Shown in pieces: positions 60,352 through 64,000 of a stretch of 64,000 nucleotides of DNA. Source of the stretch: Allium sativum (lineage: Eukaryota > Streptophyta > Magnoliopsida > Asparagales > Amaryllidaceae); assembly GCA_030737875.1 (NCBI GenBank), contig JASFAX010000020.1, positions 31,696,688 to 31,760,687 of the forward strand, read 5' to 3'. Each line of letters begins with the position of its first letter. Position 1 is the stretch's first letter. A model generated the notes under the pieces. That model did no database searches. It worked only from the letters and a program-made list of their open reading frames with translations, and was not told the origin of the DNA. A program made the translations under genes and the position numbers.

Positions 60352-61847
60352 TTAGGATCTTGTGCATACTATTGCAAATGATTTTTTTCGGATTAACCCC
60401 TCGATTACTGACTTCAAGTGCCTGCATTCGTCGGTATCGTGTCCTGGCTGTTTGTGGAACTGACAGAATCTTCCTGACTTAATAGCGGTATTTTTGACTT
60501 GTCTTTGTTTCAAAACTGGATATCTCTCGGTGTTTTTGGTTGCCATGAAGATATTTCCCACGGTATCGTTAAGGGGAGTGAACTCGGAGTTCTTAAAGAA
60601 ACGTAGCTTCTTTTTTGCTCGACTGTATTATTCTTTGTTGCTCCTTTTTTGATTATCTAGGTTGCTTTGTGCATTTCCATTCTTCTCTACCCGTGCATTT
60701 TTTCCTTCAATACTTGCATATTTTTCGGCTTTGTTGAGCAATCATTCGAGTGTACTTGGTTTCTTTTTCTTAATCCACCGCCCCAACCTGGTTTCTTTAC
60801 GTGTGCTCCCCTTAAGAGCTATTAAGATTAGGATGTGTTCTGGATTCTTGGCTTTAGCCACTGCCATATCAGAGCAAGTGAGAAAAACTTTAATGGGCTC
60901 TCCTGGTCTTTATTTTAGTTCACTTAGCTCTGTAGCATCCCAAGTTTTGAGTGCCTGTGATTTGAACTGCTCATTGAATAGCCTAGCCAAGGTTATGAAA
61001 TTATCCACGGACTGCAGTGGCAGCTTTTTGAACCATAGGTAAGCCACTCCTTCTAAATAAGTTGGGAAATATAAGCATTAGATTTCATCAGTAGAGCATG
61101 CCCCATTCATATACATGTCATATTTACATAGAAATATATTAGGGTCGCTTGTCCCATCATAGGACTGTAATGATGGAAACCCTTTCAATGAGTGGGATTT
61201 TAGTTGGGAAGGACTCCCATTCACTTCTATCATCCTTCTTCTCTAGACTTTCCTTCACAATTGCTCGTGCCATTCCCAAGATGTACTTCCGTTCCTTGCT
61301 TGGATCCATGGATCTACCGCCTTTTTTATTACCGACCTCTGATCTAGATTTGTCCTCATGAACTGGGGGAAAGGAATTTGGGCTTCCCTTTAGGAAGGAC
61401 ATCCCGATGACAATGAGACTGTTTTCCCGCTCCGCGATTGTATCATCAGAGTGATCGTGCACAGGTGCTCTACCACCTTTGTAGTTTGGATTGGTGCGAC
61501 GTGCAACTCTCTGGATGGAATCCTCCTGTCTTGAGCTTGAAGCAGGGAGCTCTGTTTCTAACTCACAATTTGTTCGAGCTAGCGAGGAACAGGTGGCGCT
61601 TAAAGTGGCTTTTGCGGTGGCGGCTTGAATGGTGGGTATCGACTCGAGCTTCTTCATCATTGCATCGCTTGCAATAGTTATTTGACTCATTAATCTTGTC
61701 ATCGCCTCCTCCAATTCCTCCCTGGTTACATCTTCTATAACTTCTGGCAACCCCTCTTCACCGGAGTCATTATCTGATGGCATGACGATGTTGACGTCGT
61801 TGTTGGGGTTGTTGACTTCGTCGGTGATTCTCCTTGGCGTGCTCATG
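60352..61847 (-). pseudogene. Tat element B gag (decayed)
   Basis: The start at 61847 opens MSTPRRITDEVNNPN; the frame stays open 230 codons to 61157 (acidic N-terminus, EELEEAMTRLMSQI, EWESFPTKIPLIERV). After a frameshift the core continues with stops: SYDGTSDPNIFLCKYDMYMN, YLEGVAYLWFKKLPLQS and FNEQFKSQA. The finger [19 protein letters not shown] is in frame 60352-60561. Same Gag plan as C and D but clearly a separate family. Confidence 0.85.
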
Positions 61848-61914
61848 ATTTCAAGCGCAATGCCTCTCAAAAAATCTCAACGGACCTGAAATGGGGAAAG
61901 AAGCAAAACACGGC

Positions 61915-61933
61915 CCCGTGGTGGGTGCCAAAA
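61915..61933 (-). other. Tat primer-binding site (B)
   Basis: Minus strand ATTTTGGCACCCACCACGG, directly after the 5' LTR. Confidence 0.75.
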
Positions 61934-63193
61934 TGTTTACACCAAAAATGATCTAAACACCCAATGTACTAAACTGTACTTCACCAATTTGGTTAGAAAT
62001 AAATAGAACCGTTTTTAATCTGGAATTAAAAATGAAAAACACAAGAAAGGTAAAGTAGAGATGACATTTAGAGTGGTTTAGCCATGAAATAGGCCTACAT
62101 CCACTATGAAGGTGATTTCCAATCTTATAATGAAGATTACAAAATACATCTATTCTCCCTTTTCATATATCCCTATATTCACACAGTACAGCCTCGTTTA
62201 TATATGTTTCAGATCTGGGAATTATACAAGATAATGGTAAAATTTGTGGAGAAGAAGGATGGATGAATGATTGAGAAATAAGATGCTTCCGTTTTCTTGA
62301 TTAATGGATTGTACTTAACGTCATGGCCGACTCAGTAGTTGAGGATGGAATTTAGCAACACTTCGTGGACTCCAAGATTTGATCCCCCTTATGTTGGTAG
62401 ACATGGTGTATTTATAGGTGAGCTCCCTTTGGGAAATGATCTGATATCTGTTTATGTAGGCTACAGATCACTCATTGTATTAGTTACAACCATGCCATCG
62501 ACTAGTTGTAGCTAGCTGTCCAGATCTATATTTGGTTGTCATGCGCGAGTGACTTAGTGGAGCGAGCGCCTTAAGTGGTTGAGCGAATCCATAGGTGCTG
62601 GCGTTCCCGTGAGTACGATTACTTTGGAAAACTTGGAAACTTTATAGGAGCGGAACACGGAACTGGACCTGGTTCTCCCCAATTCCTTGCACGACTGTTC
62701 TTCTTAGTTCAAGGGCAGTCGTCTTTTTGCTACCTTTGTATGGTGCTGTTTGTCCCTACGGCTACGCCACAAAGTCGCTCCCGCCTGTGTTGAATGGGCG
62801 ATTTACTTTGCTCCAGTGTTACAGCGGCTTTCCCCCAGTATGAACGATCGACCTTGGCTCCTACACCGGAATCACGATTCGTGTCCAACTTTGATTAGAG
62901 ATATGGTCACATAAGATGTTGCAAGCGCTCGCATTGTAGCTTCGTTTCAGTCTTGGTCTTTTGACAGGAAAACAGTGAGTGGCTTTACAGGATATGCGAT
63001 CTCTATCCTTTCTGGGCTGCTTTTCTCATTTCATATCGTTCCATCATCCTCAGTCGTACTGGTTGACTTGACTCGTCTTGGGTTTGATATTTGGCAACTT
63101 GAGTGCCTTGGATAACATTGCGCACGATCGGCCATGATGATGTCCGTTCAGTATCCTTTACTCAATGTGCGTGTAGATTTTTAGGGATTAACA
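61934..63193 (-). repeat. Tat element B, 5' LTR
   Basis: 1260 bp, TGTTTACACC to GGATTAACA on the plus strand. TATA region near 62408 (minus). Followed by the exact AACAT duplication. Confidence 0.9.
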
Positions 63194-63198
63194 AACAT
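63194..63198. other. Target-site duplication of element B, right copy
   Basis: AACAT, identical to 51989-51993. Confidence 0.9.
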
Positions 63199-64000
63199 GT
63201 TAAGGATTGTCCCAGGGATAAGTGGAAATCACAACATAGGTTATAATAAATAGAAAGTAGACTTATTAGTAAACCTTCATTAAGTGAACTAAGTTAACAA
63301 GTAAACAAGATAAGTTGTAGTGACAATATAATATGAAATTATGATTAAATAAGAAAGAATGAGGTGAACTTATGAAATGAAATAAGAAATATTTAATCAT
63401 AAATAATAACTGACATGTGAAATTGAAAACATGTGTTTTGAGATATACTTAATTACATATTAAGTAGAACATGTTATTGTAACTTTGAAATCAACAAGAA
63501 CAAAAAGGGATTGTGGATTACAGACCTTGGATCACAATCTAGAGAATAACATGTTGTTGGCTTATTAATAAACTTAAATGGGTTAAGTTATTTGAATAAA
63601 ATTAATAAGCAAGAGGAATTTGGTAGCTTGAACAAGAAGTTAATTTAAATGGGAATAACCAAGTTAAATGGAAACCCGATGAGGTAAAGCGAGCGCATAA
63701 AAGAATGTTTAGATATGGGTCTAATAACATATTAAAATCAGGCGCTTGGATCAGTCTGCATGTTTGAGGGATAATAACCCAGTTGGGTAGATCATCGTGG
63801 TGTCATGAGGCACGATGGGAGCACACAGTCATCTGATTATTCTGTCGGCTGCAAAGGACTGAAAGGGAAAGCACGCGGCTTCATGAGATACGCAAGGTGA
63901 TCCTGGTAGTCCTCTGTGCTTTGGCAGATGTTTAGGTTGTGCTCGCAAAGGTTGGGTCTGCGCGTAACTACCAGGTGGGTGGGCATTGACTACAAAAGTT
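63199..64000 (+). repeat. Family X LTR, copy X3, third part (runs off the window)
   Basis: Resumes X3 after B. The stretch 63770-63980 (AACCCAGTTGGGTAGATCAT and onward) matches X1 near 57570-57690 in plan and X5 in reverse. No gene. Confidence 0.7.

Overview
This 64 kb window looks like repeat-only DNA from a large plant genome, probably an angiosperm. I found no credible host gene. Almost every base can be placed in an LTR retrotransposon, and the elements sit inside one another in layers. The types seen are Ty1/copia (Angela/Tork-like), Ty3/gypsy chromovirus (Tekay/Del type with a C-terminal chromodomain) and Ty3/gypsy Tat lineage (RNase H plus a second RNase H, and gag-only derivatives). 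The species cannot be named from this sequence.

Layout, left to right. 1-9398 and 19190-19423: a decayed copia element on the minus strand, part of a tandem array in which one LTR (348-1752) is shared by two internal domains. 9399-19184: a young, complete Tekay-type element inserted in the copia 5' LTR, with an uninterrupted 1458-codon Gag-Pol frame (12082-16458) and two 2528-bp LTRs. 19424-22186: part of a long chromovirus-type LTR, here called family X (copy X5). 22187 onwards: a Tat element 'A' (5' LTR, gag and protease relic), split in its protease by a solo LTR 'T2' (25458-31486), which is itself split by a solo X LTR (X2, 27051-30297). The A protease resumes at 31487, is split again by the gag-only Tat element 'D' (31565 to about 38846), and A then continues with protease, RT and two RNase H domains (38847-41278). 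A is next interrupted by an X LTR (X4, 41279-41804), itself interrupted by X3 in the opposite orientation (41805 to beyond 64000). X3 carries the gag-only Tat element 'C' (42765-50453) and the Tat element 'B' on the minus strand (51994-63193). B contains another solo X LTR (X1, 54731-59208). Going inward the order is X5 > A > X4 > X3 > B > X1, six levels. Insertions are supported by exact target-site duplications for T2 (TTGGT), X2 (CGACC) and B (AACAT), by one-mismatch duplications for Tekay, C and X1, and by the A protease reading frame being restored when T2 is removed.

Most coding parts are dead through stops, frameshifts or substituted catalytic residues; only the Tekay element looks able to encode its full protein. 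The most notable pattern is in the LTR promoters. In most families a cluster of a short, family-specific motif containing TCG or CGA lies in the U3 region: A and C have ATGTCG/AAGTCG, D has CCGATCGG/ACCGGTCGG, X has GGTCGACC, Tekay has GG(A/T/G)TCGG and T2 has GACCGACC. In A, C and D the cluster ends just upstream of a conserved TATA region (CCTATAAATACCCCTC in C and D) and is followed by a shared R/U5. The sister elements C and D therefore share gag, TATA and U5 but carry different motif arrays. Internal tandem arrays (57 bp in C, 97 bp in D, about 45 bp in X1) fill much of the rest.
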